Shown here one piece after another: positions 23,880 to 35,610 of a DNA stretch of 64,000 nucleotides. The DNA comes from Acanthosepion pharaonis (taxonomy: Eukaryota > Mollusca > Cephalopoda > Sepiida > Sepiidae). The position numbers and the translations under genes were made by a program. The notes under the pieces were generated by a model. The model made no database searches, was not told where the DNA came from, and saw only the letters and a program-made list of their open reading frames with translations. Where the stretch lies: positions 1,467,001 through 1,531,000 of the forward strand of contig CAHIKZ030005407.1 in NCBI GenBank assembly GCA_903632075.3, given 5' to 3'. Position 1 is the first letter of the stretch. Each line of letters starts with the position of its first letter.

Positions 23880-23960
23880 AGTCGAAATGTTAAAGCACGC
23901 CTGGCAAAATGGTGGTATTGAGATGCAAGTTCGATTACTGCCGGAAGTATATTTTCTTTA
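23880..23960 (+). repeat. tRNA-like SINE fragment
   Basis: GCCTGGCAAAATGGTGGTA (degraded A-box) and GCAAGTTCGATTACTGCCGG (B-box-like). Confidence 0.4.
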
Positions 23961-24059
23961 ATAAAACTTACTGTTGTTTTGATCGGTGGACTTTCACTTT
24001 CAATAAAAAGTAAACTATATATACATACTTAAATATATATAATTTAAGATTACTTTGTT

Positions 24060-24305
24060 GGATTACCGCCTGCTGACAATAATCACAGGTGACACGAGAT
24101 TTGAAAGCTTCTTCCTCTTTGACGGTCGAAGAGCCGAAACACGTTTCTTCTCGCCTCGATAGACACAAGGGATGTAAGTACTTCAGAGACACACTTACTG
24201 GAGGTTTATTTAAATTTTCACAACTTCATTTCTTATATTATTCTGTAACATGTCTGTTTAATACATTTATTAATTTTTGTTTGTATGAATTCCATGATTT
24301 GTAAC
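24060..24305 (+). repeat. Dispersed repeat family Y, copy 2
   Basis: Homologous to 12670-12940 with the same orientation and landmark strings. Family unknown. Confidence 0.55.
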
Positions 24306-24535
24306 TTATTTTTCCCCCGAACTCGTATTAGCCTGCCAAATATTGTTTGCGGGAGAAATGAATAAAATAAATAACTTTCATTCCGTCAACAGATTAAATC
24401 ATATTTAATAACACTTGATCATCAACTTTTTATTTTATTTTCAGGTTACTAATCGACACAGGAGAAAGGCTGGAGAGTATAGCAACTTATACATTGTGAT
24501 AATAACAAGAAAAACGATCTGAAAGATTCAATGTA

Positions 24536-24690
24536 CAGTGTAACCCGGATATAAGAGAAACCCGAATATAAGAGAGATTTTCTCTGGTCCCAAATTAGAG
24601 CCTGTGTTAATGTATATAAAATAGACCAAACCCGGATATAAGAGACTTCTTCTCCGGTCCCGACAACTCTCTTATATCCGGGTTACACTG
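24536..24690. mobile_element. Pogo/Tigger-like MITE 3
   Basis: TA-flanked, in opposite orientation to the 18 kb copies, with the CAGTGTAACCCGGATATAAG end and the shared GGACCGGAGAAGAAG-type interior (inverted). Confidence 0.75.
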
Positions 24691-24778
24691 TATAAGTGCA
24701 ATAACATCTTGTCTCAGAAACTAAAAAATTTAATTAAACGCATTTGACTATCACCAATTTCTTATATATTTTTTGCTA

Positions 24779-27155
24779 CGAGGGTCGTTTGAAAAGTTCT
24801 AAGCCTCACCCAGAAGGATTTGGAGAAACAAAGCGTTTTTTTTTTTTTTACTATAGTGCACTTGGTTCAACGATGTTTAAGTATTGTAATCCCATCACGG
24901 AAGAAGGTGACGTGCTGTTCCTCCAAAACCCCTCTACAGCAGAAATGGCGACTACGCAGTGAGAAAAACGGGTGGAGTGGCAATTCAAAGCCACAGTTGG
25001 TTACTTCAGCTACTGTAACATGAGCAGTGTGAACGGGCGCGTTATCCTGGAGCAAGTGCACACTGCCCCCCCCCTCGCTACCGTCTGCGTTTCGAATTGA
25101 TGGCTTCCTTCACTTATCTTAATTCAGATGCGTGTATGGCAGGGGCGATATCACCCCTGAAATAATAATAATATTGATAATAAAGGAGGATATGCTGTAA
25201 AACAGAAAACACCAAGTGAAAGAGACGCGTTTTAGAATAACCAAGATGTTAAAATGCAAATGTTATAGAAAGTTAATTTAGAACATAAACTACAATCTTT
25301 TTGTAAGTGTACAAAGGATATCAGATTACTAATAGAAAATTACTGGAACAATAATAATTTGGAACTTTAAAAAAAAAAAAGAAATGGATTTCGACACTAT
25401 AAGAATCAAAGTTAAAATTAAGGATGTTTTAATTTAGAATATATTTTTAAAACAAGAATCTCTGAAGTTTACAAAGAGCGGCAAAATAATTAATAGCGAG
25501 GTGATAAACAATAGCGTCTTGTTCTGAACCTTCTTAGAAACCAATCGATAAAAAAGTAAATTGTTTATTCCCGGAGGAGTGAAGTTGTACTTTGGTAGTA
25601 TGTCAGTACATTTGTACTAGAAAAGCAGATACATCACCAGTCTGGGTCACGTGAGGCTGGTTCTCTTAATAAAGAGGCGAACCAACCAGATGAGGCAGAA
25701 TTTTGGGTTCGTCTGTCTTCGAATGCAGTCGAACTGAGTGGAGAGACGTCAGAGATTGAAAAGGAAGCGTCCGCTGTGTGTTGATGAAGCTGAGGGCGAA
25801 GAAGCGAAATACCGCCGCTAACATCTAAGTACCGCTACCCCTACTACTGGGAACGGGAACATCGAAAGTTGTAGTAGTTGCGCTAAGAACAGACCAAAAA
25901 GGGTTAAAACGAAGGCCACATCTCTCCTTACCGAAATTATTCGAAGTATTTGTGTTTGGTTATTGTTCACATACAAGAAATATTCAACCTTTCGCAGCAA
26001 GAATTTTTTGTGTGTGTTTGCTTATATATATATAAAACATTTGTCCTTTCAAAATTGAATCGACTTGGTTATATTTATTTTTTTGTTAACCCGATTCTCA
26101 CCGGACGAACTCGCAGTTTGTCCAACGGAGAGCTTCAGGATTTCTACGATCTGATTACCACTCTCCAGGACCAAAACAATCACAACGTGGCTGGACTGTG
26201 GCTTCGAATTTACATTGGGAACCAGAGGCTTGTGTCTAACCAGTAATACTGGACCATACCGAGCCAACAGTCGGTCTTGCGGAGTGCGTGGGTCCAGTGG
26301 AGTGAGGATACGGTGTTACACTGTCCATTAAGAGTTTTCTTTTCACTTTTCCAGGTAGTCTATCTTGATTACACCTTCAGAATTAAAAAATAAATAAATA
26401 AATAAATAAAACAGAAGCCAACACTTTGCTAAAAGACTCTGCCTGCTTGAAATTCTTCGTGGGTGGAGAACCAGTGTTTCTCCACTGTTTGCTTTGAATC
26501 CTTGATTCAGTTTCTAAGTGGTGAACCCAGGTTTCATCTTAAGTTACTAATCTGTGGTGGAAATTCTCAGGGCCAGTCTAGAAGCGAGTCAGAAGTGTTT
26601 ATGAAATGTCAAGCCTTTTTAGCTTTTTCTCTGGTGTCAGCATTCTTGGGACCCATCTTACAGACAGCTAGCTCATCCCCAAGATTTCAGTTAAAACAGT
26701 ATGAATCGAACCAGAACTAATGCTTATGGACTTACTATCTGCTGGACAGTAAGACGTTTGTCATCCAAAACCATACGGTGAATGACATCAACTTTTCATC
26801 AGTGGCTGAGGTTTTTGGACAATCTCACCGAGAGTCATCATATAATCTTGTCCCTGCTCCGCTTGAATTCTGCAGCCCACTTCTTCACAGTTTCATAGAA
26901 AAGGGAGACTTCAGCAATAACATCTCCTCATGGATTTCTTTGGCTGTCATACCTTTCTTTTACAGATACTTTTGCTCGGGTCTCCGTTTTGTCCATTTTT
27001 AAAATTTGTCGCACACCTCTCACCTTTGTATGAGCCTCACCTGCACAGAAATTTGAATGAATTTTATAAGAAGTGGTAGTGTGTTGCCTCAACAAAAATG
27101 TTCAGCTAAGGCTATTCTTTCCGGATGAGGCTTAGAACTTTTTGAATGACCTTCG
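24779..27155 (-). mobile_element. Mariner element, broken and split by an insertion
   Basis: TIRs are CGAGGGTCGTTTGAAAAGTT at 24779 and its diverged inverse ending at 27155, both flanked by TA. Transposase pieces are on the minus strand: the N-terminal DNA-binding part at about 27000-26730 (VSLFYETVKKWAAEFKR), the DETWVHH block with the first catalytic Asp at about 26550, and QDNAPVHTA with the second at about 25050. A deletion after that removes the third catalytic Asp. The roughly 2.4-kb span exceeds the usual 1.3 kb because about 25100-26430 is foreign sequence. Confidence 0.85.
25100..26430. other. Insertion within the mariner element, unclassified
   Basis: Not part of mariner. It includes a GC-richer block (25620-25910) and another at 26085-26330 whose minus strand reads PQDRLLARYGPVLLVRHKPL, reminiscent of retrotransposon proteins but not assigned. 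It ends near an (AAAT)n tract at 26388-26412 that could be a retroposon tail. Confidence 0.4.
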
Positions 27156-28029
27156 TATGTGGTTTATTCTTCGTAAGATAACTTATCCAAGGTAATCAAT
27201 AATGTCAGTATCTTTCCTGGAAGAAAAAAAAAAGTTAATATCGCGTGATAGACGTCAACGAATATCATTCTTTTTTTTTTTTTTGACAGCAGATGCTTGT
27301 TTGTCGATATTAATGTTATCTATTGTAGGTGTACTTCCCCACCTCCCGTGCTGTTTGATATCGCAATCGGAGGATAATACTTTAAGACGACTGACGATGA
27401 GATGGGGTTGAAACAGTTCGATATCTATTCCGAGAAAAGACAAAACAATAAAACGTATATTGTGATAAAATCAGGTTAATATCTATTTTACAGGTGTTAC
27501 AATTACATGTTTCACTATTTCTAACAACGTATATGTATGTCAATTTTATTTTATTATATTTCACTAACAGTATAACCCGTCTTTGACCGGGTCTTTCATT
27601 ACTGGGAATTTTTGCCGTTCAGTTGGTGCAGCTTAAAAGTCAGCCCACCCGAAAATCAATATTAATAACAACAATTGGGTGCAACTGAGGCACATCCCCA
27701 AATTAGGGGGGATCAATCTGAATGTGGGGGGTGACCCTAAAAAGGGCTGTTTTTGCATTCTCAATCTTGCAAGGAAGGAACCTCTTCCATGGACCGCCAT
27801 AATAATATACGATAATTTTTATTTATAATATAATTTTATTTTTATAATTCTAATAATCTTTTGCGTTAAATTTCAACTCTCTAAATTAATTGTACGCTGT
27901 TTTTAGACATTAAATTTTGCCTTTGATTTTATTCATTTATTTCTTCAAATAATATTGAAGTGATATTTTTATAAGGTATTAGTTTCGATTTTTCAACTAA
28001 TTGTAAAATTTCTTTTAATTTTAACTGAC

Positions 28030-28385
28030 CGATTGATGCCTTTCCTACAAATTATCAACCTATTACAAATTATTTAAATCTAGAAAATATTTTTAGATTG
28101 TAAGGTCTTGGTTTTGTTTTAGATAATAATGATTTAATGATATAACTTACTAATTAACCTATAGCTGAGGGAGAACAGATATTTGTATGTAATTGAATAT
28201 AAGGAACCCAATGGGAACTGGAACTCGCTCTTCGATTAACAATTCCGAGCTATTACCCATTACATTAACCGCACATCAAGGATTATAGCACCTGGTATTC
28301 ACAAGCGGTCATCCATCCAGGTTCTGACCAGACTCGATATTCATACAGGAACCAACGTTTTGACGTGATGCGGCCATAAGCCTAA
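28030..28385 (-). repeat. Composite SINE: 5S rRNA-derived head plus tRNA-like unit
   Basis: Read on the minus strand from 28380. GGCCGCATCAC begins a 5S rRNA-like head of about 100 nt, with GGATGGATGACCGC (5S C-box) and TGTGAATACCAGGTGCTATA (5S 3' end) clear and an internal deletion relative to the usual 120 nt. It runs directly into a tRNA-like unit (GGTTAATGTAATGGGTAATAG, then GAGCGAGTTCCAGTTCC). The SINE domain shared with tRNA-headed SINEs follows, then an AT-rich tail. Diverged, so not recent. Confidence 0.7.
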
Positions 28386-28484
28386 TTTTATTATATTTTA
28401 ACAGAGCAGTTAATTAGTTGAATTAATCACATATATTTTTGTATTATTTACATTATACTTATCATTCCGCGGAACGAGTTCTGC

Positions 28485-28561
28485 AAAGAGAGAGAGAGAT
28501 AGAGATAAAGATAGAGAGAGAGAGAGATAAAGATAGGTAGAGATAAAGAGAGAGAGAGAGA
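28485..28561. repeat. (GA)n / GAGATAAAG simple repeat
   Basis: An imperfect GA-rich microsatellite with interspersed ATAAAG units. Confidence 0.9.
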
Positions 28562-30114
28562 TGTTCAGTCTGTCACCAATTAAATCGTGTCAATATATAC
28601 GATACGTTCTCGCGAGGTCTCCAATTGTTCTGGAAAGCATATGGCCGACTCCTAATAACCTGCATCCCAAAACTAATCTTTCTATAAGACAAACTACATG
28701 GTCCAGTGATCGTCTTTGGTAGATTTATTCTGCCTCAGAAACCACATCAATCTGTTGGATAAATCTTTATGGAAACAATTTAATCTCTAGGATCTTTAAA
28801 TTTTTTTTCCCAGTCGATGTAGTAATTTATCACTGGCCATCTTGGCGGGTACAGGATTATACCCAGCAGTTATAGTTAATTATCTTCTAAGTCACATAAA
28901 GGTTCAATTCCTTCAGAACCCTTCAATCGATTAATTTCTCGGAAAAAAATGAACATTAATTTGTTTTTCTGCATTTAATTCCAATAATTATTAAACAGTA
29001 AGTAAACATTCTCTTGTACTCCTCACCAGTTCTATGCTATAAAAACCGAAGCTTTCTACATTCCATTTCGTTCATCAACCACTATGCAGCCCCCTTGGAA
29101 TTTCACTCGACCTCATTCGAGTAAGTTACCAGATATGTCGTCATATTACGTACCCACGTGGATGGGTTCTATCTTCCTTTAAATTAGCCACCGATAATCT
29201 GATGAACGATAGATACAATCTTTTTTAGGCAATTAATTTTATTCCTTATTTCCTGTTAAACTAGAGATCCCCCCGCCCCAATATTACCATTTCCAAAGTA
29301 ATAAAATTAACACACATTAGATATTTGGAGCAAAGTTTAGCACAAGGCCTTATCCATATGAGAGATGTTCTTAGAAATAGCTACAACAAGAATGAGAATA
29401 AAATTGTCTGATTTTGTTAATGTTAACCATGGTCAGTGGAAACTTCTTGCTTTGATTGCCTGTGCTGGTGAAGCAAAAGTGCTCACCATTCTTTTTTCTA
29501 TCAACCACTGTGACAAGGACAAGATTTTCAGACAATGCAGACAGGGAATGATTTATATTTTTTTCAAGAGCATTAGTATGAAAGGAACACAAATAAATTC
29601 AACTTTTTTTCTTTCAGATAATTTATAGAGTGAAACGAAAAAGCATTAGTCGAACTGAATGGTTTCTTTCAGATCATTTTAAATCTTTTTGGCGTGTTCC
29701 GTTTAACTCGTTCTATTAAATAAACGCATTTTTCCCAATTTCGATAATCTGCTTTCTTTGGGTGGACCAATGTAAACGGTTTGTAATACTCGCTAAATCA
29801 TGGTTATTTTTTTAAAATATAAACTAGGACGATTTGTTTGATTTATTTCAGCGGCATATCAACCTCTGTGGATTAAAGTTAAATATTTTGTACGTAATTT
29901 TAAGCTTTCAACTACAGATATTTTGTACATAATTTTATAGTTGCAGAGTAAAGGTATGTTTTTAGATATATAGTTTGTAGATCATAAAATGTGTTGGCAA
30001 TTTTACTATAAAAATGTAATTTTATATATATTTTTTTAGTATTGCGTTGATTGTCACTTTGCTATAAAATTTTATTGTTGCTCATTATAAAAATGTACTG
30101 TTGATTTGTTTTTT
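28562..30114. other. No gene seen
   Basis: AT-rich. The ORF at 29365-29628 overlaps an ORF on the other strand and resembles nothing known to me. A tRNA T-arm-like AAAGGTTCAATTCCTTCAGA at about 28899 has no convincing cloverleaf around it. Confidence 0.5.
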
Positions 30115-30335
30115 GGGGGGTGGGGGTGGGGGTGGGTGTTGGGTCACTATTTGTCCATATCTGGGACCTTAACAGGTACTACCACCTCGGATCAGGGTGG
30201 ACCTTGGAACAACATCAGTTAAGAGGTGGTTCCACGCTCCTAAAAACCTCCATTCTCTCGATCAGAGACCTTGCGGCCGGGTGTAGTTTGTCGTCATACC
30301 TAGGACGAAAATTAAGACGACATACCGTATTATTT
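30115..30335 (+). repeat. Dispersed repeat family Z, copy 2, with G-rich start
   Basis: Homologous to the minus strand of 14600-14800. It begins with a strongly G-rich tract (30115-30143) and ends near GTAGTTTGTCGTCATACCTA. Unclassified. Confidence 0.65.
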
Positions 30336-30965
30336 TATTACCTGGCCCGGCTCTCTTATTATATCTTATGTATCAGTCCCATGCACTTATGAAGATTAGC
30401 AAATTCGCCTGTGAGACTAACTTTCTAACCATTAAGCCTTTGTGGTTTTATAAGAAATTTTATGCGATAAACCTACTGAGAAATGTAATAAATCATAATT
30501 ACAGATTGTTACGTCTAGCATTTTTTAGTCGAAAAGGAACAGAACTGGCATCGCCATATTGATATATAAACACCAAGTTCTAAACCATTTTCTCAAAAAC
30601 CGTGAACATCTTAACTATATTGAGACAACACACTCCACTAATCTTACAGAACGCCAATGACGTAAATTTATGATTGCAAACAATTGTATCTTTGCGAAAA
30701 ACGAAATACTTTAATCTTGTCACAAACAAAGAAAATAGGTCATTACGGTCAAAGTCGAGCTGAGTAAAGGGGAACTTTGGTAACTTGTAAGTAAAACTGG
30801 TATTATTGAATTAATTAGTGAAATGTTTTTTAGCATTTTTGAAAATATATGACCGTCATATTTGGACCATCACAAACTGACTGTTTTATAATCAAGATAA
30901 AACATGAATGCCCCAATTAGCGTAAATAGAGGAATAACAACAGTGATATTTACATAATTTTCAAT

Positions 30966-31112
30966 AGAGTTGTCGGGACCGGAGAAGTCTCTTATATCCG
31001 GGTTTGGTCTATTTTATATACATTAACACAGGCTCTAATTTGGGACTAGAGAAAATCTCTCTTATATCCGGGTTTCTCTTACATCAGGGTCTCTTATATC
31101 CGGGTTACACTG
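30966..31112. mobile_element. Pogo/Tigger-like MITE 4, left-truncated
   Basis: Begins at GAGTTGTCGGGACCGGAGAA, lacking the outer left TIR, and ends with the complete right TIR. It has a small extra duplication of the CTCTTATATCC string. Confidence 0.7.
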
Positions 31113-31439
31113 TAATTTGAGAAAAATATGAAAAAAAAAAAACAGATCGTTTCTATTGATTCACCCCAAAATAAAAATTTATATTTACTAAAATTCACAC
31201 TACATTCTCACAAAGCCAGACCCTTCCATTGCACTCCGGCTTGCGATCACCTTGTGGGCGACTCGTGTGCGCTATTCCAAAGTGTGGGGTCAACGTCGCG
31301 CTCATCACCCGATAAACAGATTTTTCTTTTAAGCGTAAAAAATTCCTTATGAGTACCTCGAATATCATCCGCATTTATGAAATGTGAATAACTCCCCGAT
31401 CTTTTGGTAATTTTTTCATTCTGAGGGTTGGAGTTGTGG

Positions 31440-31680
31440 CGAGGCAGAAACTGATTTAAAATTTCACAAGTGCCAAAATTTAATAAAAAACAAAAACTTT
31501 GATTTAAAAATCCATTTCTCTTATTTTAAACTATTTGAAATACACCAGACTATTTTGCTTACTGGAAATAGTAAATTCAATCGTTTAGTTTTCAATTAAA
31601 ACTAAAATGAAAGCTTCAAGAACAAGCTTACATTTTAAAAAAAATCATTTTAAACCATAGGTATCGAAACTGAGTGGAGG
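31440..31680. repeat. Family X, partial copy
   Basis: Ends in TTTTAAACCATAGGTATCG, like the units at 10985 and 11275, and contains the TTGCTTACTGGAAATAGTAA segment seen inverted in the full copies. A pogo-like MITE end (31688-31708) follows immediately. Confidence 0.45.
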
Positions 31681-31687
31681 TACCTAC

Positions 31688-31708
31688 TCTTATATCCGGG
31701 TTACACTG
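31688..31708. mobile_element. Pogo-like MITE right-end remnant
   Basis: Only the outer 21 bp of the right TIR (CTTATATCCGGGTTACACTG) remain, abutting a family X fragment. Confidence 0.6.
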
Positions 31709-31744
31709 TATTTAGGTTTATAAATTCGAAAACTGATCAGAGCT

Positions 31745-31905
31745 ATTTATGTGCCTACTTCTAGGACTCTCATGGTTGAAATAGCAGTACAAACTGTTTG
31801 GCAACCAGTCTACCGTAAAACGAAAAGGCAACCCACTCTGTGAAAATATTAGTCATGAAAGATCGCTCAAGCGTATATCACATATAGCACTTAGTTGACT
31901 ATCTT
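31745..31905 (+). repeat. SINE 3' fragment
   Basis: GGCAACCAGTCTACCGTAAA, GAAAAGGCAACCCACTCTG and GAAAGATCGCTCAAGCGTAT match the distal half of the SINE at 18955-19206. Confidence 0.55.
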
Positions 31906-32624
31906 TACAATATTATCTACAAATAAGTAAAAAAAAAAACGGAATAGTCTATTATGGGATGTTGGCATGGCGTAACGATCGTATGAACGAAAAGAGGGAC
32001 AAGCAGAATTATAATAGATTTTTACTTTTACTATATCTGAATCATTGGAAACTAAACAGTGTCTTTTAAACTCCTCTATTATTCTAAAATACACCAGTCC
32101 AAATAACTGTTGATTCATCTCACTACAACAGCTGTCGACAAAGTGCTGAAAAGTTCTTGGCTGATCTATTTCCAAAATGATCATTCATCGGATCGAAGAC
32201 ATGCTGAAAGGTTTTTATTTTATAACTAAAATGAACTATTTCTGCAACAAAGCCAGTCATAAACTAATCAATACAACAATGGTTCTTCAAACTATGTAGC
32301 TTGTACGAACTGCTCTTCAATAAAATGAAACATCGGAATTTAACAAGTCAAACTCATTAAGTATAGTTTATTTTATGAACAGATTTCAAATTTAATATTT
32401 GTTCCTAAAATGATGGTTCATAATTTAGCCATCTTTTGTAGTCAGTCGTTTCAGGAGTACTTAAAAGAATTTTTCCTGTAACAGCAAAAAGAGAATAATG
32501 GAGCGAAATATTTGATTGTGTCTGAAGTGACAGCATCATCACAAATCAAATGTAGTTCATCTGATAATTTTACCAGTTTGTTTGCGTTTAAATCTAGGAG
32601 CAGGTATCTCCATTCTGTTTCGAT

Positions 32625-33240
32625 GTCGAAGGTTTAAAATAAAATTTTTAAAATGAAAGAAAAGTCATTCTTGAAACTTTCTTTTTAGCTTTAATCGAAA
32701 GCTAAATGATTATTACACATTTCCAGTAAGCAAGCAAAATACTCTGGTGTATTTCAAATAAAAATTATATTGATTGGAATCTCAACTTTTTGCTCGCCTT
32801 CAAAAATCGTTTATGCAGCCATTTTTGGCACATTTGTAAACAAAACTTAATTTACGGTTTTAGTCTTCCAAAAATAAAATATACTTTTCTGAAAGTTTGA
32901 GGAATATTAGCTGATTAATCTGATTTGAAAAAAAATATTATTTACATTAAGTTTAAGTAACAGAAGAGGATTTTTTAAAAGTTTTTGTTAAGACCTCGTA
33001 AATAACTTGAGTAATTTAAAGAGGTGTTGACACTTATTGTTCTAAGGAGACATTAACACATAATTTAAGAAAATGACCGGTGAACACTTTAATTCTTGTA
33101 CTCAATAATAATCTTAAAAATGTTCTCCGTAATCTAATTTTAGGAACGTTAAATTTATAGTCATCATACGTTGTGTATGGTCACCATACTTTCAAACATG
33201 GGCACGTTACGTAAAAAAAATTAAAATACTAGGTGTAAAA
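32625..33240. repeat. Dispersed repeat family X, copy 2
   Basis: Homologous to 7165-7830 in the same orientation, including the AAATATACTTTTCTGAAA landmark and the motif TTAAGAAAATGAC. No ORF is present. Confidence 0.6.
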
Positions 33241-33339
33241 ACGACTTTTAATGAGCTTTTCAATTTTTGATTAATAAATAAAGTTTTCACTTCATAACAA
33301 TATCACCTCCTAACCGAATTAAAGTAATGCAGAATTTTA

Positions 33340-34200
33340 AACGATAAATTATAAAAAAAAAATCATTGTTTACCGGAAAAAATGTTCTTAGGACAATACT
33401 GTCCTTAAATCTTATTTATAAAAGCTTTTTTAATAATGTCTTCTTAGCTTTATTGCATTTTTTATTTTATAATTCAGAGCAGACGGTGACTGGGTGAAAT
33501 GTTTTACAAAAAAAAAAAATTGATTTACATTCTCCAAGGAATAACTAATAAAACAAATTTTGGAATTGAAATTTAATTTCTCGCAATTTCATGAAATTAT
33601 ATAAAAATGATTCAAAATTTCATTTATTCGTGAATAGTCCTGTTTTTTTTTTTGGGGGGTTGTTTTTTTTTTTTATTATCCCGTCACCCGTAGGAGCACC
33701 ATGTGTACTTGCCGCAGTTTATTGAGCAAGATAGCCTGACGGAGCCTAAACCTCTCCAGGCCGGTTTTGAATTCAGTTTTTCCTTCTCCACCCAAGGTTA
33801 TAGAACCCAATCTGTCCTGCTATTTACCCATAGCTGGGAGAAGAGGTGGAGGATTCATACCTTTAAGTGTAAGTGAATGTCATGGATCCAGACGTGAATT
33901 CGAATTCTCAGATTCCTCAGTCCGTGTCTCATTAAAATCCGACAATTATTTGATTTTTGCAAGAATTTCCAAACCAATGTTTTTACCGGAAAAGGCGCAA
34001 AAACACTAATCGTAATTATCATCATGTAAAAAAAGAACGTGTTAGTAAAAAAAAAAAAAAAAAAAAAATTAAAACTAATTAGAAATACTTTGTTCTTTCC
34101 TCTTAATAATAACAAACATTTTGACGATAAAACATTGTTTTTATTAAGTTTGGGGCGTTTTTTCATCATGCTGTGTTGCTTTTCAGCGAAAAAGTGAAGG
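33340..34200 (+). repeat. Repeat family W, copy B, split by a SINE
   Basis: Carries AATTCAGAGC, AAAATCCGACAATTATTTGA, CTTTGTTCTTTCCTCTTAAT and the AGTTTGGGGCGTTTTTTCAT end. A SINE (33655-33925) interrupts it. Confidence 0.6.
33655..33925 (-). repeat. tRNA-derived SINE with alternative tail
   Basis: The minus-strand order is a degraded head near 33925 (GAATTCGAATTCACGTCTGG), the shared domain (CATTCACTTACACTT to CTATGGGTAAATAGC), GACAGATTGGGTTCTATA, then a tail with GGCCTGGAGAGGTTTAGGCT and CATGGTGCTCCTACGGGTGA. The tail matches 57000-57215 but differs from 18955-19206. It interrupts repeat family W copy B. Confidence 0.65.
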
Positions 34201-34302
34201 TACGTATCCTTGCTATCACAGATAAAACAAAAAAGTTTAAAAATCAAAACATTTTTAGAATATAGCCAACAACATATCAGAACAAAATGGCAAATTAGCT
34301 TC

Positions 34303-34349
34303 ATTGTTTAACTAGTTTCATTTAACTTATATGAAACTAGTTAAACAAT
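34303..34349. repeat. 18-bp perfect hairpin
   Basis: ATTGTTTAACTAGTTTCA (34303-34320) pairs perfectly with 34332-34349 across an 11-nt loop. It lies at the loop side of the inverted family W pair. Confidence 0.8.
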
Positions 34350-35044
34350 GATTTGAAGTAACTAGTATTAATTAGGTTAACTCGAAAAGGTAAATTCTAC
34401 GTGGTTTTACAGTACCGTTTAGTTTTCATTAATACAGTTCAGTTCGCTCAATCTACGCGTACAGAGTTGTAGATATCACTAAACAAAACTCCCTTATTAC
34501 CTTAGCAACTGAATGATAAACAGCTGTGGTATTGAATAGGGACTTTCAATACTTCGCTAAAAAAGAGAACACCCTGATGAAAAAAGGCCTCAAACTTGAT
34601 AAACATTTTTTTAATGAATCTTTACCTAGCGCGTTCGAAATTTTAGTTAAAAAAAAAAAAAAAAATCTTGGAAAATTCAATTATATCTTTTTGAAAAGTT
34701 ATTTTAGGAAAATTAGAAAATTTAATGTCAACTTAATATAATTGGGAACAAACCTTACTTTTTTTTATTTAGCAGAAAAAATTTAATTGAAAATAAGAGA
34801 AGCATATCTAACCGTGGTGATTGCTTTTTAGAGATGTGAATTGACGTTTCGGTTTACGTCAATGTATCGACAACTAATGTCAGAGCAATTTAATTTATCG
34901 GATGTAAGGACAGCAGTGACAGTATTTTCGAATTTTAAGTGGATCAGCTTATTTAACTAAAAAGTATTTTTTTTAAATTAAATATTTCAAAAGTCTAATA
35001 TTTTATTGATTTTTTTTTTAGATGCTTTTTTTTTTTTAACGAAG

Positions 35045-35049
35045 ATATG

Positions 35050-35081
<32 letters not shown>

Positions 35082-35610
35082 GCATCCATAGCATGATGAA
35101 AAAGACGCCAAACTTGACGAAAACAATTTTATCGTCTAAATGTTAATGTTATTATAAAGAGGAAAGACCAAAGTTTTTTTTAATTATTTTAAAAATTTTT
35201 TCCTTCTTAAAACATTCTAAATTTTTATTAAAAAACCTTGTTTTTCTTTGTATCAGCGGAACTAGTAAGACAATTTTTAGCACGTTTTTTTTTTTTGGAA
35301 TGGCACACATTAACTTGGAATATCTTGCAAAAAAATATAATTGTCGGATGTTAATGAAATTTTCAGGAACTATTCACAGATGATCGAAATTATTATAAAT
35401 AAGTTTTTTTTTTTATTAAAGTCATGGCAGAAATATTTTTTTTATATTTATTAACCCCCACCATAACTAATTTTATGAAAAAGTTAGAAATTCGATCGAG
35501 TCTAGGTTAATGATTACAATAGTTAAAAGCACAAGGCTTTGAGGAATGCAAATCATGTTTTTTAATTTGACACCTCCCACCTGAAAATCAGCTCTGAATT
35601 GTAACATACA
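35045..35610 (-). repeat. Repeat family W, copy C, inverted
   Basis: Reverse complement of the family: AGCATGATGAAAAAGACGCC near 35090, AATTGTCGGATGTTAATGAA near 35338, CACAAGGCTTTGAGGAATGC near 35530, ending at CAGCTCTGAATTGTAA. Together with copy B it forms a large inverted pair around 34200-35045. Confidence 0.6.

Noticed and set aside
23486..23881. 131-residue plus-strand ORF
   Set aside because: It starts in the arm of a palindrome and runs through a GA-rich simple repeat. No domain is recognisable.
27574..27600. Short hairpin TAACCCGTCTTTGACCGGGT
   Set aside because: It superficially resembles the pogo-like MITE end (TAACCCGG), but the rest does not match and no second end is present.
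28845..28925. tRNA-like or mitochondrial-tRNA-like string with AAAGGTTCAATTCCTTCAGA
   Set aside because: A T-arm-like block exists, but the acceptor and anticodon stems do not pair convincingly, so neither a tRNA gene nor a mitochondrial insertion can be claimed.
29365..29628. 87-codon plus-strand ORF with an overlapping 73-codon minus-strand ORF
   Set aside because: Mutually overlapping, no domain, and no splice or promoter support.
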